A stretch of DNA of 64,000 bases, taken from assembly GCF_050624435.1 (NCBI RefSeq), contig NC_134534.1:71199501-71263500 (forward strand). Direction: 5' to 3'. This document shows, one piece after another, positions 1-10,430 of the stretch (position 1 is its first letter; the number at the start of each line of letters is the position of its first letter). The position numbers and the translations under genes were made by a program. The DNA comes from Tenrec ecaudatus (lineage: Eukaryota > Chordata > Mammalia > Afrosoricida > Tenrecidae). The notes beneath the pieces were generated by a model, which saw only the letters and a program-made list of their open reading frames with translations, was not told the DNA's origin and did not search any database.

Positions 1-160
1 GCTGAGCCAGAATCTGGAACCGCTTTTTCTCTCAAAAGTTGCCTGATTCAAACCCACCCACTACGTGGCAAATGATGAAGCAGTCTGCTAGCATAAGGAT
101 TCATAGTCTCAGTTGCTATAAGTCAGAATTGACTCAATGCCGTGGGGTTTTGTTGTTTCT
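1..160 (+). mobile_element. AfroSINE-type SINE, 5'-truncated by window edge
   Basis: The stretch matches the middle and tail of the tRNA-headed SINE that recurs through this window: a 'gcagtctgctagcataagg' core, then 'gtcagaattgactcaatgcc' and a T-rich end. It has no coding capacity. The head lies outside or at the edge of the window. Confidence 0.6.
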
Positions 161-165
161 CCTCA

Positions 166-655
166 TGTTAATTTCCAATTGTAAACGGCAGATGAAAAGG
201 CGGAAAAGTTGAGCCACTGGGCTGGGCATGGGGCGGTCGAGGGAAAAGAGCAACAAAAATAGAATTTTATGGGGTAGCAGAGAACATGGAGTGTGACTCC
301 CTAACAAGATTTTAAAATGACATTGTTTATTACAATATGTATTGTAAGGGAATACGTGAGCAAAAATATCATTTAATAAAGAAAAAAGCATTTTTCCTTG
401 GGATTTCATTTAGGAGCTAGTTCGCTCTGAAGCTTGATTAAAATGCACATCTTGCTTTCTAAGATTTTTATGTAATGAAATTCCAAAGTATTACCTTTTC
501 CATCAAAATCTGAAATCAAATGTTCTCTTGGAGATCAGATACTAAGCCAATAAAATGGAGGGCTTGGCTACTAACGTGTGTGCACAGGCCTCCGTCATGG
601 CTTGTCAGTCAGGTCGCCATGCTGCAGTGCTGCTGTTGCCGAAAGCTATGCCCCT
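166..655. other. Unassigned sequence
   Basis: I recognise no gene or repeat here. The short open frames on both strands show no motif. The right end may hold diverged 5' sequence of the RTE element that becomes recognisable from about 660. Confidence 0.4.
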
Positions 656-1118
656 GGTGTTTCAGACACCAGAAGGTTCACCCAAAGGGGACAGGTTTCA
701 GCAGAGCTTCCAGACTAAGAACAGAACACAAGGAAAGAATAGGATATCCATTTCTAAGGAATTAGCCACTGAAAGGCGTATAGCTAGTAGAACAAAGTCA
801 GATACCGAAATGTCGTCAGAGATAGTGCCAGATGATGAGCCCCTCCCGTAAAAAAAGTACTCAGAATGTGATGGAGGAAGAGCTGCCTTCTCTCACGTGG
901 AGTCAACCATAATGGCATGCCAAATAATGGAATAAAGCATTCAAGAGCCTCATTTGCTGATGGGAAAAAGCTCAAAATGTGAAGAAACAGCTGGGAACAT
1001 CTGTTAATGACTGGACCATGGAGTGTGCAAAATGTGAATCTAGGAAAATTTGAAATAATCAAAAATTGAATGGTACACATAAATATAAATATCCAAGGCA
1101 TTAATTACCTGAAATGGA

Positions 1119-1355
1119 TTGGTGCTGGCCATTCTGAATCAGACATATGGTTTACTAGTCAGGAGTGGCAAATCCAAGAGAAACAGTGTTGCGTTCATCA
1201 TCAAAAAGGTCATTTCCAGATCTACCTTGAAGTACAATGTTGCGTATGATAGAATAATATCTATCTGCACACAAGGAAATCCAATAAACACAACCATTAT
1301 TCAAATTTATGCACCAGCCACTAAAGCTAGTAATGAAGAAATTGAAGAATCCTAG
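1119..1355 (+). pseudogene. RTE endonuclease fragment
   Basis: A 78-codon open remnant of the RTE ORF2 endonuclease. The segment TTIIQIYAPATKAS resembles the conserved LINE endonuclease strand that precedes a D/N-containing catalytic loop in this family. The frame is truncated on both sides by mutations, and the 3' side is cut by the nested RTE insertion. The domain continues out of frame at about 1725-1900. Not functional. Confidence 0.6.
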
Positions 1356-1367
1356 CCGTCAGACAGA

Positions 1368-1716
1368 GAAAGAATCAATGCATTTGAATTTTGGTGCTGG
1401 CAAAGAATATTGAGAGCACCATGGACTGCCAAAAGAGAAACACATCTGTCTAGAAAGGAGATTGCTAGAGTGCAATGTTGTCAGGAGGGACCAACCAGTC
1501 TCAGAAGAAAGAGATCATACTTGGTAAATTTGAGAGGCATTGACAAAGAGGAAGGCCCTCAGCAGGCTGGACGGACACAGCGGCTGCAACGGTGGGCTCA
1601 AGCATGGGAAGAACTGTGAGGATGGGGCAGGACTGGGCAGTGTTTCCTTCTATTTGACATCGGGCCACTATGGGTCGGAATTGACTCAATGGTACTCAAC
1701 AACAGTAACCATCATC
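1368..1716 (+). mobile_element. RTE 3' fragment nested inside another RTE
   Basis: This segment is the RTE ORF2 C-terminus and 3' end, from 'caatgcatttgaattttgg' through 'gggtcggaattgactcaatg' to an AACAACAG end. It lies between two pieces of the endonuclease domain of the host RTE copy. The flanks are 'ccgtcag' on the left and 'ccagtcag' on the right, a plausible short target duplication. Confidence 0.65.
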
Positions 1717-1978
1717 CCCAGTCAGAAATGAACTAAACATGTAATCAAGAGGCATTTTTAATTATAGGTGATATCCATACAAAAGTTGGAAACTAAGAGG
1801 GAGGAAGTAGTTGGAAAATATGGTCTTGGTGATAGAAATGAAGCTGGAGATCAAATGAGAATTTTACATGACTAATGATTTCTTCATAGCAAATACTTTT
1901 TTTGCAACAACACAAAAAGTGATTAGACGCATAAACTTCTCCAGATTGAAAAACATAAAACAGATTTACTCTATCTGT

Positions 1979-1992
1979 AGAAAGCTCAATAT
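1979..1992. repeat. Target-site duplication, left, of family B copy
   Basis: The 14-bp sequence agaaagctcaatat recurs with one mismatch at 2944-2957 (agaaagctcaaaat). The two copies flank the family B insertion in the RTE. Confidence 0.75.
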
Positions 1993-2943
1993 GGGCCTCC
2001 ACTCAAGTACTCACTCAATGCAAGAATACTTTCTTCTATTAAATTGGCATTCTATGATGCTCACCCTCCCGACATAACCGCTGAAGACAAAGCAGGTGAA
2101 TAAGAAAATGTAGTGAAGAAAGCTGATGGTGCCCAGCTATCAAAAGAGATAGAGTCCGGGGTCTTAAAGGCTTGAAGATAAACAAGCGACCATCTAGCTC
2201 AGAAGCAACAAAGCCCACATGGATGAAGCACACCAGCATGTGCGATCACAAGGTGTCGAAGGGATCAGGTATAAGGCACCATCAGAACAAAATACCATAG
2301 TGAATAAAGGGGGAAGTGCAGAGTGGAGACCCAAAGCCCATTTGTCAGCCACTGGAGATCCCCTTGAAGAGGGGTCTAGGGAAGAAGATGAGTCAGTCAG
2401 TGTGCAATGTACCACTGATGAAGAATACCGCTTTCCTCTAGTCCCTAAATGCTCCCCCTCCACCCCCAACTATCATGATCCGAATTCCACCTTGCAAGTC
2501 TGGATAGAGCAGAGGATTTACACTGGTGCATATAGGAGCTGGAGGCACAGGGAATCCAGGGCGGATGATACCTTCAGGACCAAGGGTGTGAGTAGCGATA
2601 TTCGGAGGGTAGAGGGAGGGTAGGTTGGAAAGAGGGAACCGATTACAAAGATCTACATGTGACCTCCTCCCTGGGGGACGGACAACAGAAAAGAGGTGAA
2701 GGGAGACATCGGACAGGGCAAGATATGACAAAATAATAATTTATCAATTATCAAAGGCTCATGAGGGAGGAGGGAGAGGGGAGGGAGGGGAATAAAAGAG
2801 GACCTGATGCCAGGGGCTTAAGTGGAGAGCAAATGCTTTGAAAATGCTGAGGGCAATGAATGTAGAGATGTGCTTTACACAATTGATGTACGTATGGATT
2901 GTGATAAGAGTTGTATGAACCCCTAATAAAACATTTTAAAAAA
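1993..2943 (+). mobile_element. Family B retroposon, 5'-truncated, 951 bp
   Basis: This copy of the window's commonest medium-length repeat is bounded by a 14-bp target duplication. It starts at 'gggcctccactcaagtactc', contains the landmark 'agcaacaaagcccacatgg', and ends with a CCTAATAAAACATTTT motif followed by A's. The A-rich end and the target duplication indicate target-primed reverse transcription. The only longer frame (2219-2623) has no recognisable domain. It may be an L1 3' UTR subfamily or a non-autonomous retroposon. Confidence 0.75.
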
Positions 2944-3592
2944 AGAAAGCTCAAAATTAGCAGCTAATATCAAGCCAAGGCCAAGAAAAATGACATCTAA
3001 GTGCTAAACAAAATGTTTACAGGGCAACTTGAGAAGACAAAATATTATATGGAAATGTTAAGAAAAGAAAAAAGAAAAAAGAATGCACACCATGTCTTAA
3101 ACTGAAAGAATACAAGAAAAATGAAGTCTTGAATTACAATATTAAACTATTCTAGGGGCAAAATATTGAATAACTAAGAAACCTCAAGAGAATAGGGAAA
3201 GAATACATAGAGTCACTGTACTTAAAAAACTAGTGGAAATGCACCCATTTCAATAGGGAACACATAAACAAGAATCACCTGCACCGAAGGAAGAATTCCA
3301 AAGTGCACTGAAGGCATTAGCCAAAACCAAAGCTCCAGGAATGATTGGAATGCCAAGGGAAATGTTTTAACAAGCTGGTGAAGAACTCGAGGCACTCGCT
3401 CATCTGTGCCAAGAAATTTGGAAAAGATCTACCTGGCTAACTGACTGGAAGAAATCCTTATTTGTACCCATTCTAAAAAAAAAGTGATGCAGCAAAATGC
3501 TCAAATTATAGAATATTATATATCACATGCAAATGAACTTTTTGAAAATCATCCAACAATAGTTGCAGCAATACTTGGACAGGAGGCTGCAA

Positions 3593-3810
3593 GAAATCCA
3601 GGCCAGAGCCAGAAGAGGAGGCGGAGCCAGGAATAGCATTGCCGGTGTCAGGTGACTCCCAGCTGAAAGTAGAGAATAACAGAAAGGTCCTGGTTGGTGT
3701 TGTTGGGTGAAATTCAGGCTGGATTCAGAAGAGGACATGGAACAAAGAATACCATTGTTGATGTCAGAGGGACCTTGACTAAACACAGAGAACACCAGAA
3801 AGATTACTTG
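3593..3810 (+). repeat. 116-bp tandem duplication inside RTE RT domain
   Basis: Copy A (3593-3708) and copy B (from 3709) both run from 'gaaatYcaggc' through an 'agaagagg' motif to 'agagaa..accagaaag'. Together they duplicate one RT segment. The copies differ at many positions. Confidence 0.6.
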
Positions 3811-3839
3811 TTTTATTGATTATGTGAAGGCATCAGACT

Positions 3840-4022
3840 GTGTGGATTACAAATACTATGGCTAGCTTGAGAAGAATGGAAAGTTCAGAACACTTGGTTG
3901 TGCTGATGCAGAACCTGTACGTGGATTTTGAGGGGGTTGTGCAGAGAGAACCAGGGAATACAGCGTGGTTGACAATCAAGAGAGGAGCGCACCAGGCTTG
4001 CATCCTCTCACCAGACCTTTAA
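3840..4022 (+). pseudogene. RTE reverse transcriptase fragment
   Basis: A 60-codon open remnant of RTE ORF2. It covers the RT segment before the catalytic loop, recognisable from LRRMESSEHLVVLMQNLY and from the GAHQACILSPDL motif, which corresponds to the GVRQGCxLSPxLF-type LINE RT signature. The frame stops immediately after this motif. Later RT and C-terminal parts follow in broken frames up to about 4695. Not functional. Confidence 0.7.
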
Positions 4023-4874
4023 AATCTGTGTGCTCAGCATGTAATCTGAGAAGCCAGACTATACAGAAGAAGAAGGTGTCATCAAGGTTGGAGGAGACTT
4101 ATTTTCAACCCTCAATAAGCAAAGGATACAACTTTCCTTGCTGAGGGTGAGGAAAACTTGTAACACCAGTTGATAAAACTCAAGGGCTGCAGCCTTCAGT
4201 ATGGATTGCAACGCAATGTAAAGTGAACAAAAATCCTCACAACTAAATCCGTAGGCAACCTCATGGTAAGTGGAGAAAACACTAAAGTTTTCATTTCCTC
4301 TTGTTTGGATCTACAATCAATGCTCATGGAAGCCACAGTCAAGAAATAGAACATTTACCCATCACATTGGGCAATCTGCTACACAAGAACTTTTTAAAGT
4401 GTTGAAAAGCGAGGACATTCATTTGAGGGCTAAGGTGCACTTAACCCGAGTCCTGGTATTTTCAGTTGCCTCCTATGCCTGTGCAAGTTGGACATTGATT
4501 AAGGAGGATCAAAGAAGAATTAATGTCTTTGAATTATGGTGGCTGATGAAGAATACTGAAAGCACCATAGCCAGTCAAAAGAACAAAGAAATCTGTCTTG
4601 GAAGAAGTACAGCTAGAATGCTCCTTAGAAGCCAAGGGATGTTGTCTGTTCTGATACATTGTCAGGAGAGACCAGTGCCTGGAAAAGGACAGTAGTCTTC
4701 GTGAAGCGGAAAGGCGGTGACAAAGAGGAATACCTCCAACAAGACAGGTTGACAAGTGTCTGTCCAACGGGATCACACATAAGAATAATTATGAGAATGG
4801 GCGAGACTGGGCAGACTCGGGGTCTGTATGAGTTGCAGCAGAATGGACAGCACCTGGTAACAACAACAATAGCT

Positions 4875-5764
4875 CTCACAAACCAAGTGATTTGCCCGTG
4901 CAAACTCTGCATGTGGATGTGCTCCTGTTTAGAAACGAGTTCCCTTTTTGTGTTACTCAGATTGCACTGGAGGATGGCGGGTTCTACAGCTAACCACTTC
5001 CAAATTGTAAGAAGAACTGATTAAACACAGAGACCCACAGGGGAGAATCTGTGCCATGCGAGGGTCACCAAGGAAACACAGTAAGCTCAGTGCTATTTAA
5101 ACACATGCCTGAGACTTTAACTTGGACTTTTAGCCTCCAGAAATTTGGTAAAATAAAATTTAGTTCTTAAAAGACCCCCGTTTTTTGCATTTGAGTTACG
5201 GTTGCATTACCACTGTGGCAGACGTAATAGTTTCCCCTGGTATCCGTGATAGCTTCTTACAGAGAGTAATACTAGGATAACAATATTAGAACTAAGCAGT
5301 TTTAAATGAGGCAATAATAATGTCCGGCTGAGGTATACATTTCTAAGACTACACTCTGATGCAAGAGGCTGGAAATTGACAGAGGGCGTAAATGGAAATG
5401 TGTACAATTCGCAAGCTGGTCTTTAAAGGAAAACACACACACAAATAAACACATCTCTCCTTCCCCTTATCCAGTTCCCCCGGCTAGGATGTGAGACTCA
5501 TCATTTCGGACCATATGTAGAAAGGAATTTGAAATTTGTCAAGCAGCAACAGGAGCCTGGTGCTTGAGGACTGTGAAGACACTACAGGTACTCTGAAGTG
5601 ACGTTTCCATGACAGAGAAGTAACCTTTGGTCTCACTGGTTGTTACTGAAAGTAGTGCTGACTCAGGGAGACCCCAGCACCATGAACTAATGGAGCCCAG
5701 TCCTGTACTGTCATCGGGATTAACTGAGGATCGCATCATGGGGATCCGCATTGTTTTCACTAAC
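4875..5764. other. Mostly unassigned, possible MaLR-type LTR piece
   Basis: About 5030-5195 resembles the 3' part of MLT1/MST-type LTRs ('ggacttttagcctccagaa' followed by 'aataaaatttagttctt'), but the match is weak. A SINE-like snippet ('gtgctgactcagggagaccc') lies near 5656. The rest is unrecognised and no gene is seen. Confidence 0.35.
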
Positions 5765-6065
5765 TGACTTTTTCTTACTACTTCATTGTGAATTAGGTGA
5801 AGGTTCACAAAGTTTGCCTCAATTTATGCAGTGGGTCATCACCTTCAGTGTGTCATCACTCACCCCACCACCCCCACCCCCCCGCCACCTCCTTTGCCTC
5901 CTGCTTCCCTTCCTGTTTCTTCCCTCATTTGCTAAATTGTGACCATGGGTACATGCAGCTCCTTTGCCCTTGAATGGCGATGATTCTAACATGGGAGTGA
6001 GTTTAATTCCATATCTGAATGGTGACGAAAGGCCCTAATCTTGAGTCCCACGAGTCTCTTTTTCT
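5765..6065 (-). mobile_element. L1 3' UTR-like fragment
   Basis: Read on the minus strand, the order of landmarks ('attgtgaattaggtgaagg' at one end, then a CCACCCCC-rich stretch and 'gtgagtttaattcc') resembles the 3' UTR of afrotherian L1 elements. No ORF. Assignment rests on resemblance only. Confidence 0.35.
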
Positions 6066-6269
6066 TTCTTTTTTTAAAGGGAGTGTTTAGTAAACCTTCA
6101 ATGGGCAAAGGACAGGACACCACAGAGACCTCTCATCTGGATGGGGGAGACCATCAGCATACTCTCTTATGAGTATCTAAGAGTTACTGTCATGTGTAAC
6201 TTCAGAAGGGATAGATAGGTGAGGTCAAATAAAACGGTCACCGAAACATGGTGGGTGGCAGATCAATGT

Positions 6270-6765
6270 AACATCGCTTCTAGAGGGACGCGTGGAGTGA
6301 GATGGGGCCGTTATTAGGGGAGACGCCTTGTGTAAGGAAAGGGAACCTACAATATTGGTCCAGGGGCTTCCCCGAGTCAGTCAGCAGGGTAGAGATCATC
6401 CATTTGCTAGAGCACTCTGAGACAAAGACTACTTCCATCCTCGGTGAATGGTCAGAGAGGACTCAACAGGAAAGTTTTGGGCTTTCAGCGTCATCCATTG
6501 CCTTTTGCAAACCAAGTGCTCAGAATTTAGGCTCTAATACCAGTTCTGTTAGATGGCTGCTAGCGTTAACACAAGCCTTTCAGACACGAGTCTTTCTCAT
6601 AGCTGGGCGTCCTCTGATTTATGTTTTTTCCACACTTGGATGTAGTACCTATAACTTCTATGGTCACTTCATAAGGGCAAATATTGAGCAGGGTCACATC
6701 AAAGGAACAAATTGTTCTTAGATTAGGCTTTATGATTAGGTGCAAGCTCAAAATTCATTATACAC
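6270..6765 (-). mobile_element. Family B-related retroposon variant
   Basis: On the minus strand this is collinear with 59200-59660 on the plus strand: 'ttgagctt..acttaat', 'taagaacaattYgttc', 'gcagccatctaa' and 'ggtttgcaRaaggc' occur in the same order. The two are diverged copies of one variant that shares the 'gccatcta' landmark with family B. Confidence 0.5.
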
Positions 6766-6954
6766 GCACACACATGCCCTGGTCTATTTTAGAGTCTGCA
6801 CTATCAGCTTCTTGAGAAGTAATAGAAGTAATCTACATGGGACATTTGTTAATTCTAATAATAATCATTGATCTACCCAATCGTAAAAAATTTCGTGTAG
6901 TGATTGTACTTTGGGCTACTCCCCTTCAAGTCAAACAGCTGATCCTCATGAGAA

Positions 6955-7080
6955 ACTCCTGTAAACAGAGTTACAACTAGGAACCCCTGTCCCTCCCCCC
7001 CTCCGCCACCGCCCAAGGCCCTTGTTCTGTACGGTCACTGAGCCAGCATCGATTCAATGGTAGTTAGTTTGAGTGATGAA
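6955..7080 (+). mobile_element. AfroSINE-type SINE tail
   Basis: Diverged tail of the SINE, ending 'cagcatcgattcaatggtag'. A C-rich stretch (6993-7013) has expanded inside it. It sits immediately upstream of another SINE copy. Confidence 0.5.
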
Positions 7081-7094
7081 AGGGGTGTTCTCAA

Positions 7095-7278
7095 TGTAAA
7101 AGGTTATGTGTTAGGCTGCTAACTACGCGGTCAGCAATTTGAAATCAGCAACTGCTCCATAGGAGGGAGATAAAACTTTATACTCCTGACAAACAGACAT
7201 AGTCTCAAAAACCCTCAGGGCAGTTAGATTCTGTCCTGTAGCGTCACTAAGAGTCAGCATTGACTCGATAGCAGTGAG
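7095..7278 (+). mobile_element. AfroSINE-type SINE
   Basis: Nearly complete copy. The head runs 'ggttatgtgttaggctgcta' (tRNA-like), then 'cggtcagcaatttgaaatca' where the tRNA B box would lie, then the 'agtcagcattgactcgatag' tail. Confidence 0.75.
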
Positions 7279-7279
7279 T

Positions 7280-8060
7280 CACGTGCTGGAACAGTTTAAG
7301 TCTAGGCCTGACTTCCTAGGACCTCACTGCACCCACATTTATCTGAGTCTAGCCACAATTGTCCATAAAGTCTAGTAAAGATGCAAACTCAAGGTATGTG
7401 AAGCAGAACAGAATTTCATACAGACATTGGTGTGGTCACAAATCACCGAAGGCTCTAGAAGAGCTGCCGTTATGCTGTCGATGTCATACAACCTTGGTTG
7501 TGATTTAAAAAACAAAAAAACCTCTCCTACTGTCAACCCTGCTAAGTTTAAAGCTGCTTCCTCTCTATGAAGCTGATCATTAGAAGGTAGAGCCTACCTG
7601 CAACCTTGAGTGCAAGGGAGTCTGGGAAATGTAGTATATACCCTTTTGATTAGAAATCTAAATCAACCAACCAAACAACTGTTGTTGGTGAGATTTCCAT
7701 CTCAGAGCAAGCCCAGACACACAGAACTGCCCATTGCATCAGAGTGGAACGGCTCGCCAGAGTTTTCAGTGCCTGCCTTTTCAGAAGTAGAGCTCCAAAG
7801 GCTTTCTTATGAGGCACCTCTGCGGGGCTCACCCCCAATCTCTGAGTTCTTTGACCCGATGGGGGACCACAGCCTTGCCTTTAGCAGGTGTAGGCTTAGC
7901 ATTTTGTATCTCTCTATTCTGGCGGCAAGTGTTCAAGTTTGTTTTGTTTTATGACGCGTCTCTGCCTTCTATCAGTTCTGACTTTCACAGATTTCACCAC
8001 AAAAAGGAAAATAGGCATGAAGGCACACAGAGGCCTACAATAAATCATCTAAAAATATCT
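7280..8060. other. Unassigned sequence
   Basis: Unique-looking sequence with overlapping short frames at 7610-7954 and 7809-8147 that carry no recognisable motif. I see no gene, promoter or repeat that I can name. Confidence 0.4.
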
Positions 8061-8061
8061 T

Positions 8062-8162
8062 GGCCATATTTTTGGCTGGGTCCTTTGGCAAGTTCCTTAG
8101 CCTATTACTCATTTCTCTCACCTGGAAATAAAGATAATAGTTCCTAGTCCCTGCTTCAAAGA
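8062..8162 (+). mobile_element. MIR-like SINE 3' half
   Basis: The order 'tttggcaagttccttagcct', a T/C-rich stretch, 'cctggaaataaagataatag' and 'ttcctagtccctgc' is that of the ancient mammalian MIR 3' half. Strongly diverged, as expected for MIR. Confidence 0.5.
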
Positions 8163-8164
8163 TG

Positions 8165-8645
8165 TCTTTCCTCCCACACCCTCTTTTTGGTTGGAAATTA
8201 TCTCATGTGCCACAACAGAATTTAAATCAATCTCAATTTGACTTTTCTTTCTTTTGTAACCACTTATACCTGTGTTTAGATCTGATGAGTAGGAATCTGG
8301 GGGGGGGGGGTTTAAGGCTGTAACCCTTAAAAACAAAAAATAAAAATATTTATTATTTTCCCCTTTTATTTGTGGAACACAGACAAAAAACATGTATAAT
8401 CAGTAGTTCTATCGTCCATTGTATTAAAACAATGACAGTTTCCCAATAAATCCCCCTGACTGGGAATGTAAGCCTTCTGTTTTTCTTTTCCCAGCTACTA
8501 CCTATCCTTACCTCCCTGTTCTGCCCCTCTCCCCCTCTCCCTCCATCCCTGGTCTCATCGTTGACTTCGAAGTTGGTTATTTTTGTTCCTTTGGTGTGAA
8601 GAACATATTTTAAAATTTCATTTATAATAATAGTGTCATGAATAT
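8165..8645. other. Unassigned sequence with G run
   Basis: Contains an uninterrupted G tract around 8299-8310 and A/T-rich sequence. No gene or named repeat is recognised. Part may belong to the adjoining L1-like piece. Confidence 0.35.
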
Positions 8646-8649
8646 TTAC

Positions 8650-8890
8650 CTTTATATGATTGACTAACTTAGCTGAGTCTGATATCTCCAACTTTGCCCA
8701 TGTCTTGAGCTATTTGACAGGCAGCCTTGTTTTTTAAAGGAGTATCATATTCCATTGTATTTATGTACCAGAAGCTTATTTTTCCATTCCTCCACAAAGT
8801 TTTTTATTGTTTCCACATTTTTATTTGTATAGAACTTGTTACAACACACGTGGTGGTGTTTGAATACTTATCGCTGGCTGAACACAATCC
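8650..8890 (-). mobile_element. Old L1 3' region fragment
   Basis: The plus strand carries the antisense of a well-known L1 3' segment ('atattccattgtatttatg', 'ttgtttccacatttttattt'). It is diverged and without an ORF. The ERV-L provirus is inserted just downstream. Confidence 0.55.
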
Positions 8891-8953
8891 CTGCTGTAGT
8901 GTACCTGTTGTAGATCCCAAAGAGTCAAGGGTGGCTTCTTCATTGGGTACTAC

Positions 8954-8958
8954 CTGCC
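8954..8958. repeat. ERV-L target-site duplication, left
   Basis: CTGCC immediately precedes the LTR start (TGTGTTAG). The same five bases follow the other LTR at 15602-15606. Five base pairs is the usual duplication size for ERV-L. Confidence 0.8.
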
Positions 8959-9593
8959 TGTGTTAGACAGGGTTCTCTAGAGAGAGAAAACCAGATTGCT
9001 GATAATTTTATATATTTATTTATAAAGATAGATATATATAACACAAGAAATGAACTGCTAAATTATAAACAGATATATAACACAAGAAGTGAACTGTTAA
9101 ATTGTAAACAGATAGATATATAATACAAGAAATGAACAGTTAAATTATAAAGCAGTACAAATGGCTCAGTGCAACTCACTCCCATGAGAGAGTTGTGAGA
9201 CACTGGCAGTCCTTCAAGTCCTGAGGGTCACCTGGTAGTCCTCTATAGAGAGAGCTAGGCTATCCCAGCACAGGCAGCAAAACAGCAAGGCAGGTCACTA
9301 ACTGTCAGCCACGTCGGCAACTATCAGTCCCCAGCTCAAGAGATGTAAATTTTAATCATGTGGTCTTAAAGGGATCTCAACTTACAGCGACAGAGTCCAC
9401 AGGCCTTACGTCCCCCAGGTAGTGTAGTCTGTAAATTGAGGCACAGAACAAGCAAGGAAGGCACACATTTGGCCGATGATCAAAGAGCAAGAGACAAGAA
9501 TGGCAAGGCTCACCGAGCCATTTCTCTCTCCACCCTTCAATTAATCCCACTTGTGTCTATCGACCAGGCTGGCACAATAAACTAACTGTCTCA
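8959..9593 (-). mobile_element. ERV-L 3' LTR, 635 bp
   Basis: It begins TGTGTTAGACAG on the plus strand and ends CTGTCTCA, so it has TG...CA termini with a short imperfect inverted repeat. It is 65 bp longer than the 5' LTR, mainly because of an extra internal tandem unit at about 9020-9155. Confidence 0.9.
9005..9155. repeat. Tandem units of about 50 bp inside LTR
   Basis: Three diverged units share 'acaagaaRtgaac', 'gttaaatt' and 'taaacagata'. The partner LTR carries only about two of them (about 15085-15165). Unit gain or loss explains the LTR length difference. Confidence 0.75.
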
Positions 9594-9606
9594 ATCCACC
9601 CCTTGC
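9594..9606 (-). other. Putative polypurine tract of ERV-L
   Basis: On the minus strand AAGGGGTGGAT directly abuts the 3' LTR start (TGAGACAG). This is the position and composition expected of the plus-strand primer. Confidence 0.6.
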
Positions 9607-9800
9607 CAGTCTGACACCTGTACACAATTCTTTAGCCATATATACTTATATAATTTATGGATATTGATGAAATCATACTTATACTTATCATTAATCATCT
9701 ATCATACATATAAATGAAAACACACTGAGTCCAATTGTATCTGATATATACACGATATACAATAACCACATAAAAGAAAATACAATGACAAATACAAACC
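9607..9800. other. ERV-L untranslated region between pol and 3' LTR
   Basis: AT-rich sequence with ATACATATA-like runs, non-coding on both strands. No env remnant is visible. Confidence 0.6.
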
Positions 9801-9986
9801 TCACTTTTGCAACTGATCACATGGTGGTAATTGATAGGTAGAACTACCTTCTTCTACTATCCATTCTGTATTACCTTTGCCCTCAGCAAGCCCCTCAGCT
9901 GGTTGTGGTTTTCTGCCTGGTGGGGTGACCCAGGCCTTCATTCCTGAGGGGGTCTGGGTCATTATAAGTCCTGTCATAATTACCAT
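9801..9986 (-). pseudogene. ERV-L pol C-terminal tail
   Basis: This 61-codon segment continues the dUTPase frame after a single TAA at 9987-9989. It contains WVTPPGRKPQPAEGLAEGKG and ends near DQLQK. It is probably the C-terminal extension of the pol polyprotein of this family, separated by a mutation rather than being a separate gene. Confidence 0.6.
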
Positions 9987-10430
9987 TTATTTAATCACAG
10001 GGCATGGTAGCACTAAGAGTCGGCCTATGGGATCTCCTGGATTCCAGACATATTCTTCTTTACCTCCAATATGTAACACTAGTCCGATTTCTCCCTGGTA
10101 ATCAGGATCAATCACACCACTTAGTACAGTGACACCCTTCCTGACCTGTTGATCCAAAGGCATGAGAAGCCCAAAGTAGCCAGGGGGCATTCTCAGCTGC
10201 CAGTTCAGTGGAAGCCATGCTGTGTTTCCAGGTGGGAGAGTTCCTTCCTTCTGGACCAGGACTTCTAGGCCTGAGGAACACAGGGTTGCTGGGACAGGAA
10301 GCAAAACTGCTGCAAGTGGATCACTAGGAGTAATAGTGAGTGGTGCCAATCCAGCTTCTACCCCTTGGTTCCTGGACCCATGAATTCTGGCTATTGGAAA
10401 CACAGCACCATATATTGGCCGCTGGTTTAG
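9987..10430 (-). pseudogene. ERV-L dUTPase domain
   Basis: Retroviral-type dUTPase domain fused to the C-terminus of integrase in one open frame. The conserved motif GVIDPDYQGEIGLVLH (motif 3 region, containing the G-V-I-D-x-x-Y core that binds deoxyuridine) and GDPIGRLLVLP (motif 4-like) are clear. A glycine-rich motif 5 is not evident before the stop at 9987. dUTPase converts dUTP to dUMP and limits uracil misincorporation during reverse transcription. ERV-L is known for this placement, and the domain supports the family call. It is marked as a pseudogene because the upstream polyprotein is broken. The domain itself carries no stop or frameshift. Confidence 0.85.

Larger units (their letters stand above)
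660..4872 (+). mobile_element. RTE/BovB-like LINE, near full length, interrupted
   Basis: This is the largest RTE copy in the window. In order it shows a 5' region (about 660-1090), an endonuclease segment (about 1095-1362 and 1725-1992), a linker, a reverse transcriptase region (about 3240-4500) and the C-terminal and 3' part ending in CAACAACAAT near 4872. It collinearly matches the other RTE copies at 16.2, 17.2, 41.0, 46.5, 49.2, 55.9 and 61.9 kb. Two later insertions interrupt it: an RTE 3' fragment at 1368-1716 and a family B retroposon at 1993-2943. The frame is destroyed by many stops and indels, so no protein is made. RTE elements normally encode an apurinic-type endonuclease fused to RT. 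Confidence 0.8.

Noticed and set aside
2219..2623. 134-codon frame as a gene
   Set aside because: It lies wholly inside a family B retroposon copy and has no equivalent frame in other copies.
6302..6721. 139-codon plus-strand frame as a gene
   Set aside because: It is antisense to a family B-related variant shared with 59200-59660, and the frame is not conserved between the two copies.
9594..9800. Search for an env gene between pol and the 3' LTR
   Set aside because: Only about 200 bp of AT-rich non-coding sequence lies there. ERV-L normally lacks env.
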